Program-made: the position numbers and the translations under genes
Notes under the pieces: generated by a model
What the model saw: only the letters and a program-made list of their open reading frames with translations
What the model was told of the DNA's origin: nothing
The model's database searches: none
Part shown: positions 1 through 5,333 of the stretch, in pieces
Layout: the number at the start of each line of letters is the position of its first letter
Position numbering within the stretch: the first letter of the stretch is position 1
Source: an uncultured Lachnospiraceae bacterium
Lineage (GTDB): Bacteria; Bacillota; Clostridia; Lachnospirales; Lachnospiraceae
Length of the DNA stretch: 5,333 nt
NCBI GenBank assembly: GCA_947591115.1
Contig: CANQCX010000137.1
Span: 1 to 5,333 of the forward strand
Reading direction: 5' to 3'

Positions 1-1101
1 GGGAAAATACGTCAAAGCGAATTTTTCCTCTACAGCAAAAAAGACCGCGACGCCGTCGCAAAATGTATGGAAAGGGGCTATCGTTTTCCGGAGGTTACCT
101 CATGGATCCGCGCAAGCAAACAGGACTTCCAGCTTGTAAAGGAGATCGGACTGCGCGAGACGGGGATTCTGGTCAGCTGCTCCGATTATCATATTTTTTA
201 TAAGATGAAGATGACGCGGCGCGAGGTTATGAACATGTACTTAAGCGTGATACGGGAATGCCTAGAAACGGGGATCAGTCCGCGCTGTCATCTTGAGGAT
301 ATCACAAGGTCGGATATTTACGGCTTTGTCATTCCGTTCTGCGTAGAATTGATGAAGCTGATGGAGGAGTATGGAATACCGATCAAGATCCGCGCCTGCG
401 ATACTATGGGGTACGGCGTGAATTTTCCGGGCGCGGTCATTCCGCGGAGCGTTCCGGGTATCATTTACGGTTTGACGACGCACGCCGGCGTGCCGTCGGA
501 GCTGATCGAATGGCATGGGCATAACGATTTTTATAAAGCGGTCAGCAATTCGACTACGGCATGGCTTTACGGGGCAAGCGGAGTCAACTGCTCCCTGTTC
601 GGAATCGGCGAACGTACTGGAAATACGCCGTTGGAGGCGATGATCTTTGAATACGCCCAGTTAAAGGGAACGCTGGACGGCATGGACACCACCGTAATTA
701 CGGAGCTGGCGGAGTATTTTGAAAAAGAGCTGCACTACCGTCATCCGGCGATGACGCCGTTTGTCGGCAGCAATTTTAATGTGACGCGCGCGGGGATCCA
801 TGCGGACGGACTGCTGAAAAACGAAGAAATCTATAACATATTTGATACGGATAAATTTTTAAATCGTCCGCCGCTGGTAGCCGTTTCCAATACCTCGGGA
901 CTTGCCGGTATCGCGCATTGGATCAATACTTATTATCATCTGGAAAAAGAGCGCCGGATCGATAAGAATTCCGAATTGGTACGGATGGTCAAGCAGTGGG
1001 TTGACCGGCAGTACGAAGACGGCAGAGTAACGGTTCTTACGGATGAAGAACTGATTTCGGTTATTTCGGATTGCTGTAAAAAGCAAAATATTGTATTATA
1101 G
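1..1101 (+). CDS. Re-citrate synthase / homocitrate synthase-like protein (5' end missing)
   Basis: The reading frame is open from base 1, so the start lies upstream; 366 residues are present, and full-length relatives are about 450. It is a DRE-TIM metallolyase of the homocitrate/isopropylmalate synthase type, a family of cytosolic enzymes that condense acetyl-CoA with a 2-oxo acid. Counting from the first residue visible here, I see HLEDITR (97-103), ACDTMGYG (132-139), the metal-binding WHGHND (171-176, His172 and His174), GERTGN (203-208) and GIHADG (265-270). About 100 residues follow GIHADG, so the leucine-binding regulatory domain of isopropylmalate synthase is absent. The wording of these motifs resembles the Re-face citrate synthase known from Clostridium kluyveri. 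A downstream isocitrate dehydrogenase supports citrate as the product, used to make 2-oxoglutarate and glutamate. Homocitrate synthase is the main alternative. Family is near certain; exact substrate is inferred. Confidence 0.8.
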   Translation, partial: GKIRQSEFFLYSKKDRDAVAKCMERGYRFPEVTSWIRASKQDFQLVKEIGLRETGILVSCSDYHIFYKMKMTRREVMNMYLSVIRECLETGISPRCHLEDITRSDIYGFVIPFCVELMKLMEEYGIPIKIRACDTMGYGVNFPGAVIPRSVPGIIYGLTTHAGVPSELIEWHGHNDFYKAVSNSTTAWLYGASGVNCSLFGIGERTGNTPLEAMIFEYAQLKGTLDGMDTTVITELAEYFEKELHYRHPAMTPFVGSNFNVTRAGIHADGLLKNEEIYNIFDTDKFLNRPPLVAVSNTSGLAGIAHWINTYYHLEKERRIDKNSELVRMVKQWVDRQYEDGRVTVLTDEELISVISDCCKKQNIVL

Positions 1102-1102
1102 T

Positions 1103-1109
1103 AGAGGTG
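1103..1109 (+). promoter_or_regulatory. Ribosome binding site for the GntR-family gene
   Basis: AGAGGTG lies just after the stop of the citrate synthase-like gene, with its GAGG core ending 6 nt before the ATG at 1114. It supports that ATG as the start. The whole gap is 12 nt, leaving no room for a separate promoter. Confidence 0.7.
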
Positions 1110-1113
1110 GCGT

Positions 1114-1773
1114 ATGTCAGAAGATCATTATTCTTTGAGTGCAAGAGTTTACAAGAACCTGCGGAAAGATATACTGGCGGGAAATTATGCCATCAATGAG
1201 GAGCTGAAGGAAAAAACCATCGGAGAGGAGCTGGGCGTCAGCCGGACTCCGGTAAGGGAGGCGCTGCGCCAGCTTGAAATGGAAGGTCTGGTTTCCATCA
1301 TCCCGAACAAAGGCGCCTATGTGATCGGCGTTACGTTAAAGGACGTAAGGGACATTTACGAGATCCGCTCCCTGCTCGAGGGCCTTTGCGCGAAATGGGC
1401 GGCGGAGTACATTACCGATGAACAGCTTGAGGAGCTGGAGGAGAATATTTATCTTTCCGGCTTTCATACCGCCAAAGAAAACTGGGAGCAGATTTTAGAG
1501 CTGGATAACCGTTTTCATGAGCTGTTGTATGAGGCTTCCCACAGCAAGGAACTGATGCATGTGCTGAAGGATTATCACCAGTATGTGCAGCGGCTGCGGA
1601 AGATCACGCTGGCGTATCCGGATCGGGTAAAGGCTTCGACACAGGAACACAAAAAAATCGCAGATGCCCTGCGGAACCATGATGCGGCACTGGCGCAGGA
1701 AAGCGCCCAAAATCATATCCGCAGTACCATTTCAAATATGGATAAGCTGGGATGGGAAAATCTGATGAAGTAA
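1114..1773 (+). CDS. GntR-family transcriptional regulator, FadR/FCD subfamily
   Basis: This 219-residue protein has the usual length of FCD-type GntR regulators. The winged helix-turn-helix covers about residues 8-72, with the signature GVSRTPVREALRQLE (41-55) and wing NKGAYV (65-70). An all-helical FCD domain follows (about 77-205). The four metal-ligand positions of this class are present: Asp131 and His135 (DNRFH), His179 (TQEHKK) and His201 (QNHI). Such domains usually bind a small carboxylate near the metal and change DNA binding. The gene lies between the citrate synthase-like gene and isocitrate dehydrogenase, with gaps of 12 and 11 nt, so control of this arm by citrate, isocitrate or 2-oxoglutarate is a reasonable inference, but ligand and operator cannot be read from the sequence. 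No clear GntR operator is visible in the short gaps; the expected site is upstream of the window. Family is secure; role is inferred. Confidence 0.93.
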   Translation: MSEDHYSLSARVYKNLRKDILAGNYAINEELKEKTIGEELGVSRTPVREALRQLEMEGLVSIIPNKGAYVIGVTLKDVRDIYEIRSLLEGLCAKWAAEYITDEQLEELEENIYLSGFHTAKENWEQILELDNRFHELLYEASHSKELMHVLKDYHQYVQRLRKITLAYPDRVKASTQEHKKIADALRNHDAALAQESAQNHIRSTISNMDKLGWENLMK

Positions 1774-1778
1774 AGGAG
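1774..1778 (+). promoter_or_regulatory. Ribosome binding site deciding the isocitrate dehydrogenase start
   Basis: AGGAG follows directly on the TAA stop of the GntR-family gene and lies 6 nt before the ATG at 1785. The same frame is open further upstream, with an ATG at 1752 inside the regulator gene. That ATG has no such site, and its 11 extra residues have no counterpart in the family, so 1785 is preferred. Confidence 0.85.
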
Positions 1779-1784
1779 AAAAAC

Positions 1785-2990
1785 ATGGATAAAATCAAAA
1801 TGACAACCCCATTGGTAGAGATGGACGGAGATGAGATGACCCGCATTCTCTGGAAAATGATCAAAGACGAGCTGCTGCTTCCGTTTATCGATCTGAATAC
1901 GGAATATTACGATCTGGGATTGGAGGAGCGGAACCGCACCAATGATCAGGTTACCGTAGATTCTGCCAATGCAACCAAAAAATACGGCGTTGCGGTCAAA
2001 TGCGCCACCATTACTCCGAACGCCGCGCGTATGACGGAGTACAACCTGAAGGAAATGTGGAAAAGTCCAAACGGTACGATCCGCGCGATGCTGGACGGAA
2101 CCGTATTTCGTGCGCCGATCGTCGTAAAAGGGATCGAACCGAATGTCAAAACATGGAAAAAGCCGATTACCATTGCGCGTCATGCATACGGCGATGTCTA
2201 TAAGGCGACCGAGATCAAAATTCCGGGAGAAGGAAAGGCGGAGCTGGTCTATACGGCAAAGGACGGCACGCAGATACGGGAGCTGATCCACGATTTTACC
2301 GGCGCGGGAGTAATACAGGGACAGCACAATGTGTCGGAATCCATCCAAAGCTTTGCGCATAGCTGCTTTCGGTACGCGTTAGATACCAAACAGGATCTGT
2401 GGTTCGCAACCAAAGATACCATTTCCAAGAAATACGATCATACGTTTAAGGATATTTTTCAGGAAATTTATGATGCCGAATATCAAGAAGCCTTTGAAAA
2501 AGCCGGAATCACTTATTTCTATACGTTGATCGACGATGCGGTAGCCAGAGTGATGAAGTCGGAGGGCGGCTTTATCTGGGCGTGCAAGAATTATGACGGA
2601 GACGTTATGAGCGATATGATCAGCTCCGCCTTCGGCTCGCTTGCCATGATGACTTCCGTACTGGTTTCCCCGCAGGGATATTATGAGTATGAAGCGGCGC
2701 ATGGTACGGTGCAGCGTCATTACTACAAATATTTAAAAGGGGAAGAAACCTCGACGAATTCGGTTGCAACGATTTTTGCATGGACCGGCGCGCTCCGCAA
2801 ACGCGGCGAGCTGGACAACAACCATGAGCTTTCGGCATTTGCGGACCGGCTGGAAGCGGCGTGCATCCATACGATCGAAAGCGGAAAGATGACAAAAGAT
2901 CTGGCGCTGATTACCAGCTTGGAAAATCCGACTGTTTTAAGCAGCGAAGGCTTTATCAAAGCCATCCGCAGCGAATTGGAAAAAGCATAA
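1785..2990 (+). CDS. icd: NADP-dependent isocitrate dehydrogenase, type II (eukaryote-like homodimeric)
   Basis: This cytosolic enzyme oxidatively decarboxylates isocitrate to 2-oxoglutarate, reducing NADP+ to NADPH (EC 1.1.1.42). The 401 residues fit the type II family, which includes human IDH1/IDH2, better than the Escherichia coli type I enzyme. The start VEMDGDEMTRILW (11-23), substrate motif SPNGT (94-98), Arg100, Arg109 and RHAYGD (132-137, with Arg132 and Tyr139) fall at almost the same positions as in human IDH1. Lys210 (ATKDT) is the catalytic lysine, and Asp250, Asp273 and Asp277 (LIDD, NYDGDVMSD) are the metal-site aspartates. Arg311-His312 after HGTVQ match the residues that hold the 2'-phosphate of NADP, so NADP rather than NAD is expected. 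With the upstream citrate synthase it forms the 2-oxoglutarate arm; aconitase is not in view. All key residues are intact. The symbol icd follows bacterial usage. Confidence 0.96.
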   Translation: MDKIKMTTPLVEMDGDEMTRILWKMIKDELLLPFIDLNTEYYDLGLEERNRTNDQVTVDSANATKKYGVAVKCATITPNAARMTEYNLKEMWKSPNGTIRAMLDGTVFRAPIVVKGIEPNVKTWKKPITIARHAYGDVYKATEIKIPGEGKAELVYTAKDGTQIRELIHDFTGAGVIQGQHNVSESIQSFAHSCFRYALDTKQDLWFATKDTISKKYDHTFKDIFQEIYDAEYQEAFEKAGITYFYTLIDDAVARVMKSEGGFIWACKNYDGDVMSDMISSAFGSLAMMTSVLVSPQGYYEYEAAHGTVQRHYYKYLKGEETSTNSVATIFAWTGALRKRGELDNNHELSAFADRLEAACIHTIESGKMTKDLALITSLENPTVLSSEGFIKAIRSELEKA

Positions 2991-3000
2991 AACCAAACCC

Positions 3001-3007
3001 GAGGAGG
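3001..3007 (+). promoter_or_regulatory. Ribosome binding site supporting the GTG start of rex
   Basis: GAGGAGG, a near-complete anti-16S match, ends 8 nt before the GTG at 3016. Translation from that GTG keeps the full N-terminal helix typical of Rex (ISQAVIRRMPRYYRYL), whereas the next in-frame ATG (Met13) would cut into it. Confidence 0.88.
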
Positions 3008-3015
3008 CAAACGCA

Positions 3016-3648
3016 GTGGAGAAAGAAATATCACAGGCGGTCATCCGGCGTATGCCGAGATATTATCGTTATCTGGGCGAACTGCTGGATGAAGGGGTGG
3101 AGCGGATTTCTTCCAATGATCTGAGCAGCCGTATGCTGGTTACGGCTTCCCAGATCCGTCAGGATCTGAATAATTTCGGGGGATTTGGTCAGCAGGGATA
3201 CGGCTATAACGTAAAATTTTTATACGATGAGATCGGAAAAATACTCGGATTAGACCAAAAGCACAAAATCATTGTCATCGGAGCGGGCAATCTGGGACAG
3301 GCAATTACCAATTATGCAACCTTTGAAAAATGGGGATTTATCATTACGGCGCTGTTTGATATCAACCCCGCCCTGCAAAACACTTCGGTGCGCGGGATTC
3401 CCGTTTATATGATGGAGGAGCTAGAAGCGTACTGCAGCCGGCAGCCGGTGGACATTGCGGCGCTTACGCTGCCGAAGGAGCAGGCGCCGAAGACGGCGCG
3501 CCGTCTGGTCGATCTTGGAATTCACGCGTTCTGGAATTTCGCCCATGTGGATCTGGATGTGGACGATCGGGACGTGATCGTGGAAAACGTCCATCTTTCG
3601 GACAGTTTGATGCAGTTATCTTACAACATTGTAAAAAACAGACGTTGA
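3016..3648 (+). CDS. rex: Redox-sensing transcriptional repressor Rex
   Basis: Rex is a dimeric DNA-binding protein that represses fermentation and NADH-consuming genes when NADH/NAD+ is low and leaves DNA when NADH binds. The 210 residues match the usual length. The N-terminal winged helix (about 1-75) contains PRYYRYL (14-20), the recognition region VTASQIRQDLNNFGGFGQQGYGY (42-64) and the linker into the Rossmann domain. The NAD-binding domain (about 82-205) has GAGNLG (89-94) and, at the end of the second strand, FDINP (114-118), whose Asp115 is placed to bind the adenosine ribose. HVDLDVDDRDVIVENVHLSDSLMQLSYNIV near the end is the usual C-terminal part, ending in the domain-swapped helix. 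The gene follows isocitrate dehydrogenase by 25 nt with no terminator between, so it is probably co-transcribed. No Rex operator (TTGTTAA-N4-TTAACAA type) is visible in the window, so autoregulation, if any, acts elsewhere. Confidence 0.97.
   Translation: MEKEISQAVIRRMPRYYRYLGELLDEGVERISSNDLSSRMLVTASQIRQDLNNFGGFGQQGYGYNVKFLYDEIGKILGLDQKHKIIVIGAGNLGQAITNYATFEKWGFIITALFDINPALQNTSVRGIPVYMMEELEAYCSRQPVDIAALTLPKEQAPKTARRLVDLGIHAFWNFAHVDLDVDDRDVIVENVHLSDSLMQLSYNIVKNRR
3491..3506. repeat. Perfect 16-bp palindrome inside rex
   Basis: AGACGGCGCGCCGTCT reads the same on both strands and contains an 8-bp GGCGCGCC core. It encodes part of the ordinary Rex sequence KTARRL (159-164). With no gap between the arms it is a better candidate for a protein-binding dyad than for an RNA hairpin, but it may be chance in a GC-rich run of codons. 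Confidence 0.5.
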
Positions 3649-3649
3649 C

Positions 3650-3659
3650 AGGAGAAGGA
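3650..3659 (+). promoter_or_regulatory. Ribosome binding site for the coiled-coil protein gene
   Basis: AGGAG followed at once by AAGGA lies in the 14-nt gap after rex. The first core ends 8 nt and the second 3 nt before the ATG at 3663. This favours the ATG over a TTG at 3645 in the same frame, which overlaps the rex stop codon. Confidence 0.8.
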
Positions 3660-3662
3660 AAT

Positions 3663-4280
3663 ATGAACAATGAACAGGAATTTCGTAACGCTCTGAAAAA
3701 TAAAAAGGTGCCGATTCTGGTTTTGGATCAGAAGTGGCACAGACTTTTTGCAATTCATGGAAAGACGGTTGTGATCAAAGAGCTGGAAGCAGGATTGAAC
3801 GCGCTTTTGGCAAGGCAGGGAAAGCTCAATACCGAGCTGCGCGAATTAAAAAAGCTGAAATCCAAAACGATGGACAGCATTGTCCAGAATATGGAGGGCA
3901 CAGAGGACGAAGCGCACAATACCGCAATGGAAAAGAAATTGGACGAAAACCGGCGTCTGATGGATGAAATCAATGCCAAGATGGAAGCCTACGAGGACGA
4001 GCTGATGGAAATTCCGGATCAGATACGCGATACCAACGAGGCTTTGATGCTGGAAAGCATGGACTATTTTTATGAAAAGATACGCGTCAACCAGTCGGAG
4101 GCGCAGGAGATCGAAGAATGGATCAAACAGGTGCGGATCGATCTAAAGAAAAATATCATCCGCAAACAGAACCGCGACATCAACAATCGTGAAATCTATG
4201 CATATCTGCACGATATTCTGGGGCCGGAGGTCATCGACCTGTTTGATATACAGTACAAAGAAGAAGGAGAAGACCAGTGA
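3663..4280 (+). CDS. Conserved-looking hypothetical protein, helical with coiled coils
   Basis: I do not recognise a named family in this 205-residue protein. It has no signal peptide, membrane segment or cysteine, so it is probably soluble and cytoplasmic. A short N-terminal part with a strand-like stretch (KVPILVLDQKWHRLFAI, 15-31) is followed by a long charged helix with heptad-like spacing (about 38-75), a break at MEGTEDEAH (77-85), a second charged helix (about 88-118) and further helix (about 124-170). The C-terminus, NREIYAYLHDILGPEVIDLFDIQY (175-198), is less charged and looks like a small folded or docking element. The gene starts 14 nt after rex and its last 4 bases overlap the start of nnr. 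Clean start, strong ribosome binding site and uninterrupted frame argue that it is real. The neighbours suggest a link to nicotinamide-cofactor status, but position alone shows no function. A structural coiled-coil adaptor is equally possible. Confidence 0.88.
   Translation: MNNEQEFRNALKNKKVPILVLDQKWHRLFAIHGKTVVIKELEAGLNALLARQGKLNTELRELKKLKSKTMDSIVQNMEGTEDEAHNTAMEKKLDENRRLMDEINAKMEAYEDELMEIPDQIRDTNEALMLESMDYFYEKIRVNQSEAQEIEEWIKQVRIDLKKNIIRKQNRDINNREIYAYLHDILGPEVIDLFDIQYKEEGEDQ
4264..4269 (+). promoter_or_regulatory. Ribosome binding site for nnr, inside the preceding gene
   Basis: AAGGAG lies in the last codons of the coiled-coil protein gene, 7 nt before the GTG at 4277. It decides that GTG as the start. 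The next in-frame ATG (codon 10) would remove the conserved first strand of the epimerase domain. Confidence 0.8.
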
Positions 4281-5333
4281 GGTATCTCGTAACAGGAAAA
4301 GAAATGAAGCTTCTGGACCAGAATACAACGCTGCATTTCCATATGCCGGAACAGGTGTTGATGGAACAGGCGGCAATGGGATTCGTCCGGAGGCTTCTCT
4401 CCTTTTTTGAGGGAGAGAAGCCGTCGGTTCTGTTTGTCTGCGGACCGGGAAACAACGGCGCGGACGGTATCGCCTCAGCGCGTCTGCTAAACCAGATGGG
4501 CGTTCCGGCAGCCATATACGTCTGCAGACGGGAGTCTCCCGAATCCGACAGTCTTTTCGGAAGACAGCTTCAAATCTATGAAAGCTACGGTTATCCGGAG
4601 GCGGAAGCGCTGTCTGAGCAGGCGCGTTATGACTGCATTGTGGACGCGGTTTTTGGAACCGGATTGTCCCGTCCGGTAACGGGCGTATTTGCGGAGATGA
4701 TTGAAGGCATGAACCGGATGAAGGGCAGAAAAATCGCCCTTGATATTGCCTCCGGCGTAGCTTCCGATACCGGAGAGCTTTTAGGCGCCGCTTTTCTTGC
4801 GGAGGACACCGTTACGTTTTCGTTCGGGAAAGCCGGACAGTATTTATGGCCCGGCGCGCATTACAGCGGACGGATCCACATTGTGCCGATCGGAATTACA
4901 AAAGAGAGCTTTTGGGATCAAAAACCGCAGCTCGCCGTATTGGAGGAAAGCGATCTGTCGCTGCTTCCGGTTCGGAAGGAGCGTTCGCATAAAGGAACCT
5001 ACGGCAGGCTTTTGGTAATTGCCGGTAGTGTCAATATGGCGGGAGCTGCATATTTTAGTGCAAAGGCGGCGTATCGCTGCGGAACGGGACTGGTTCGGAT
5101 TCTGACGGCGGAGGAAAACCGCATCGTGCTGCAGACCTCCCTGCCGGAAGCGGTGCTGTCCGTTTATGGCGGGCAAACGCTTGACCAAAACCGGCTTCAG
5201 GAAGAATTGTCTCAGGCGGACGCCGTTGTGCTCGGACCTGGAATCGGTACCGGCGCAGCCGCGGAGGAGCTGGTTTTTGGCGTACTGTCCAATGCGCAAA
5301 AACCGCTTGTTTTGGATGCGGACGCGCTGAATC
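4277..5333 (+). CDS. nnr: Bifunctional NAD(P)H-hydrate epimerase / ADP-dependent NAD(P)H-hydrate dehydratase (3' end missing)
   Basis: Nnr repairs NADHX and NADPHX, the hydrated, inactive forms of the reduced cofactors: the N-terminal (YjeF_N) domain interconverts the R and S epimers and the C-terminal, ribokinase-like domain dehydrates the S form using ADP or ATP. The frame runs to the last base; 352 residues are present of about 500 expected. The epimerase domain (about 1-215) has GPGNNGADG (57-65), DAVFGTGLSRPVTG (123-136) and LDIASGVASDTG (155-166) with the likely catalytic Asp156. The dehydratase domain begins near residue 225 and shows KGTYGRLLVIAGS (239-251), GAAYFSAKAAYRCGTGLV (256-273), VLGPGIG (318-324) and LDADALN (346-352). 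Its catalytic GTGD-type motif would lie beyond the window. Start is GTG, overlapping the previous TGA by 4 nt, which implies translational coupling. Two usually conserved positions differ: Ala for Gly in NNGGDG and Ala for Pro in DIPSG. Confidence 0.95.
   Translation, partial: MRYLVTGKEMKLLDQNTTLHFHMPEQVLMEQAAMGFVRRLLSFFEGEKPSVLFVCGPGNNGADGIASARLLNQMGVPAAIYVCRRESPESDSLFGRQLQIYESYGYPEAEALSEQARYDCIVDAVFGTGLSRPVTGVFAEMIEGMNRMKGRKIALDIASGVASDTGELLGAAFLAEDTVTFSFGKAGQYLWPGAHYSGRIHIVPIGITKESFWDQKPQLAVLEESDLSLLPVRKERSHKGTYGRLLVIAGSVNMAGAAYFSAKAAYRCGTGLVRILTAEENRIVLQTSLPEAVLSVYGGQTLDQNRLQEELSQADAVVLGPGIGTGAAAEELVFGVLSNAQKPLVLDADALN
4387..4427 (+). other. Strong stem-loop inside the early nnr coding region
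   Basis: GGCTTCTCTCC (4392-4402) pairs perfectly with GGAGAGAAGCC (4412-4422) around a 9-nt loop of mostly T. Beyond one A/G mismatch, CCGG (4387-4390) pairs with TCGG (4424-4427), the last pair being G-T. No T-run follows on either strand, so it is not an intrinsic terminator. It covers codons of a variable segment just before the GPGNNGADG motif. A role in translation or mRNA processing is possible but not shown. Confidence 0.65.

Noticed and set aside
1752..1784. Upstream in-frame extension of isocitrate dehydrogenase overlapping the GntR-family gene
   Set aside because: No ribosome binding site precedes the ATG at 1752, whereas AGGAG stands 6 nt before the ATG at 1785, and the family begins close to the latter.
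1713..2360. Minus-strand open frame of 215 codons opposite isocitrate dehydrogenase
   Set aside because: The translated sequence has no recognisable domain and lies fully opposite the gntR end and icd, whose motifs are unambiguous.
2991..3015. Possible terminator between isocitrate dehydrogenase and rex
   Set aside because: The 25-nt gap contains no inverted repeat and no T-run, only a purine-rich ribosome binding site.
3621..3634. AT-rich inverted repeat TTACAA-CA-TTGTAA at the 3' end of rex, as a possible Rex operator
   Set aside because: The half-sites do not match the TTGTTAA/TTGTGAA Rex consensus, the spacer is 2 nt instead of 4, and the bases encode the conserved SYNIV of Rex, which explains them.
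3645..3673. TTGACA at 3645-3650 as a -35 promoter element for the coiled-coil protein gene
   Set aside because: The hexamer is made by the rex stop codon and the ribosome binding site. At 16-18 nt spacing the -10 position is a poor match and would lie inside the coding sequence.
4521..4565. Cluster of short palindromes in nnr: TCTGCAGA, CGGGAG-T-CTCCCG and GTCTT-TTCGG-AAGAC
   Set aside because: Each stem is only 4-6 bp, lies within coding sequence and has no T-tract; such short dyads are expected by chance at this base composition.
4844..5299. Minus-strand open frame of 151 codons opposite nnr
   Set aside because: It lies opposite a well-recognised Nnr domain, has no recognisable product and no convincing ribosome binding site, and is a shadow of that coding sequence.

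Overview
The window looks like the chromosome of an anaerobic Firmicute of class Clostridia, most likely Lachnospiraceae. This rests on five things: strong AGGAGG-type ribosome binding sites, a Re-type citrate synthase in place of a classical one, a Rex redox repressor, a eukaryote-like (type II) NADP isocitrate dehydrogenase, and balanced base composition with many codons ending in G or C. The family placement is inferred from protein style, not from a marker gene.

All six genes lie on the plus strand, head to tail, with gaps of 12, 11, 25 and 14 nt and one 4-nt overlap. The window is coding from base 1 to base 5333. No gap is long enough for a conventional promoter, and I see no rho-independent terminator. 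The cluster therefore reads as one long transcript, or as overlapping transcripts whose promoters lie upstream of the window or inside genes.

Layout: (1) 1-1101, the 3' part of a homocitrate-synthase-like protein, most likely Re-citrate synthase; (2) 1114-1773, a GntR-family regulator with an FCD ligand domain; (3) 1785-2990, NADP-dependent isocitrate dehydrogenase; (4) 3016-3648, Rex, the NADH/NAD+ sensing repressor; (5) 3663-4280, an unrecognised alpha-helical, coiled-coil protein; (6) 4277-5333, the 5' part of a bifunctional NAD(P)HX epimerase/dehydratase (Nnr/YjeF), cut by the window end.

Two themes meet here. The first half is the oxidative arm towards 2-oxoglutarate: citrate is made, isomerised by an aconitase that is not in this window, and oxidised with production of NADPH. 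The GntR regulator between the two enzymes is the natural candidate to control this arm. The second half concerns the nicotinamide cofactor itself: Rex reads the NADH/NAD+ ratio and Nnr repairs hydrated NADH and NADPH. The uncharacterised coiled-coil protein sits between Rex and Nnr and shares its end with the start of nnr.

The least explained items are the coiled-coil protein and a strong stem-loop inside the early part of nnr (4387-4427). I see no mobile element, tRNA, rRNA, CRISPR array or riboswitch.
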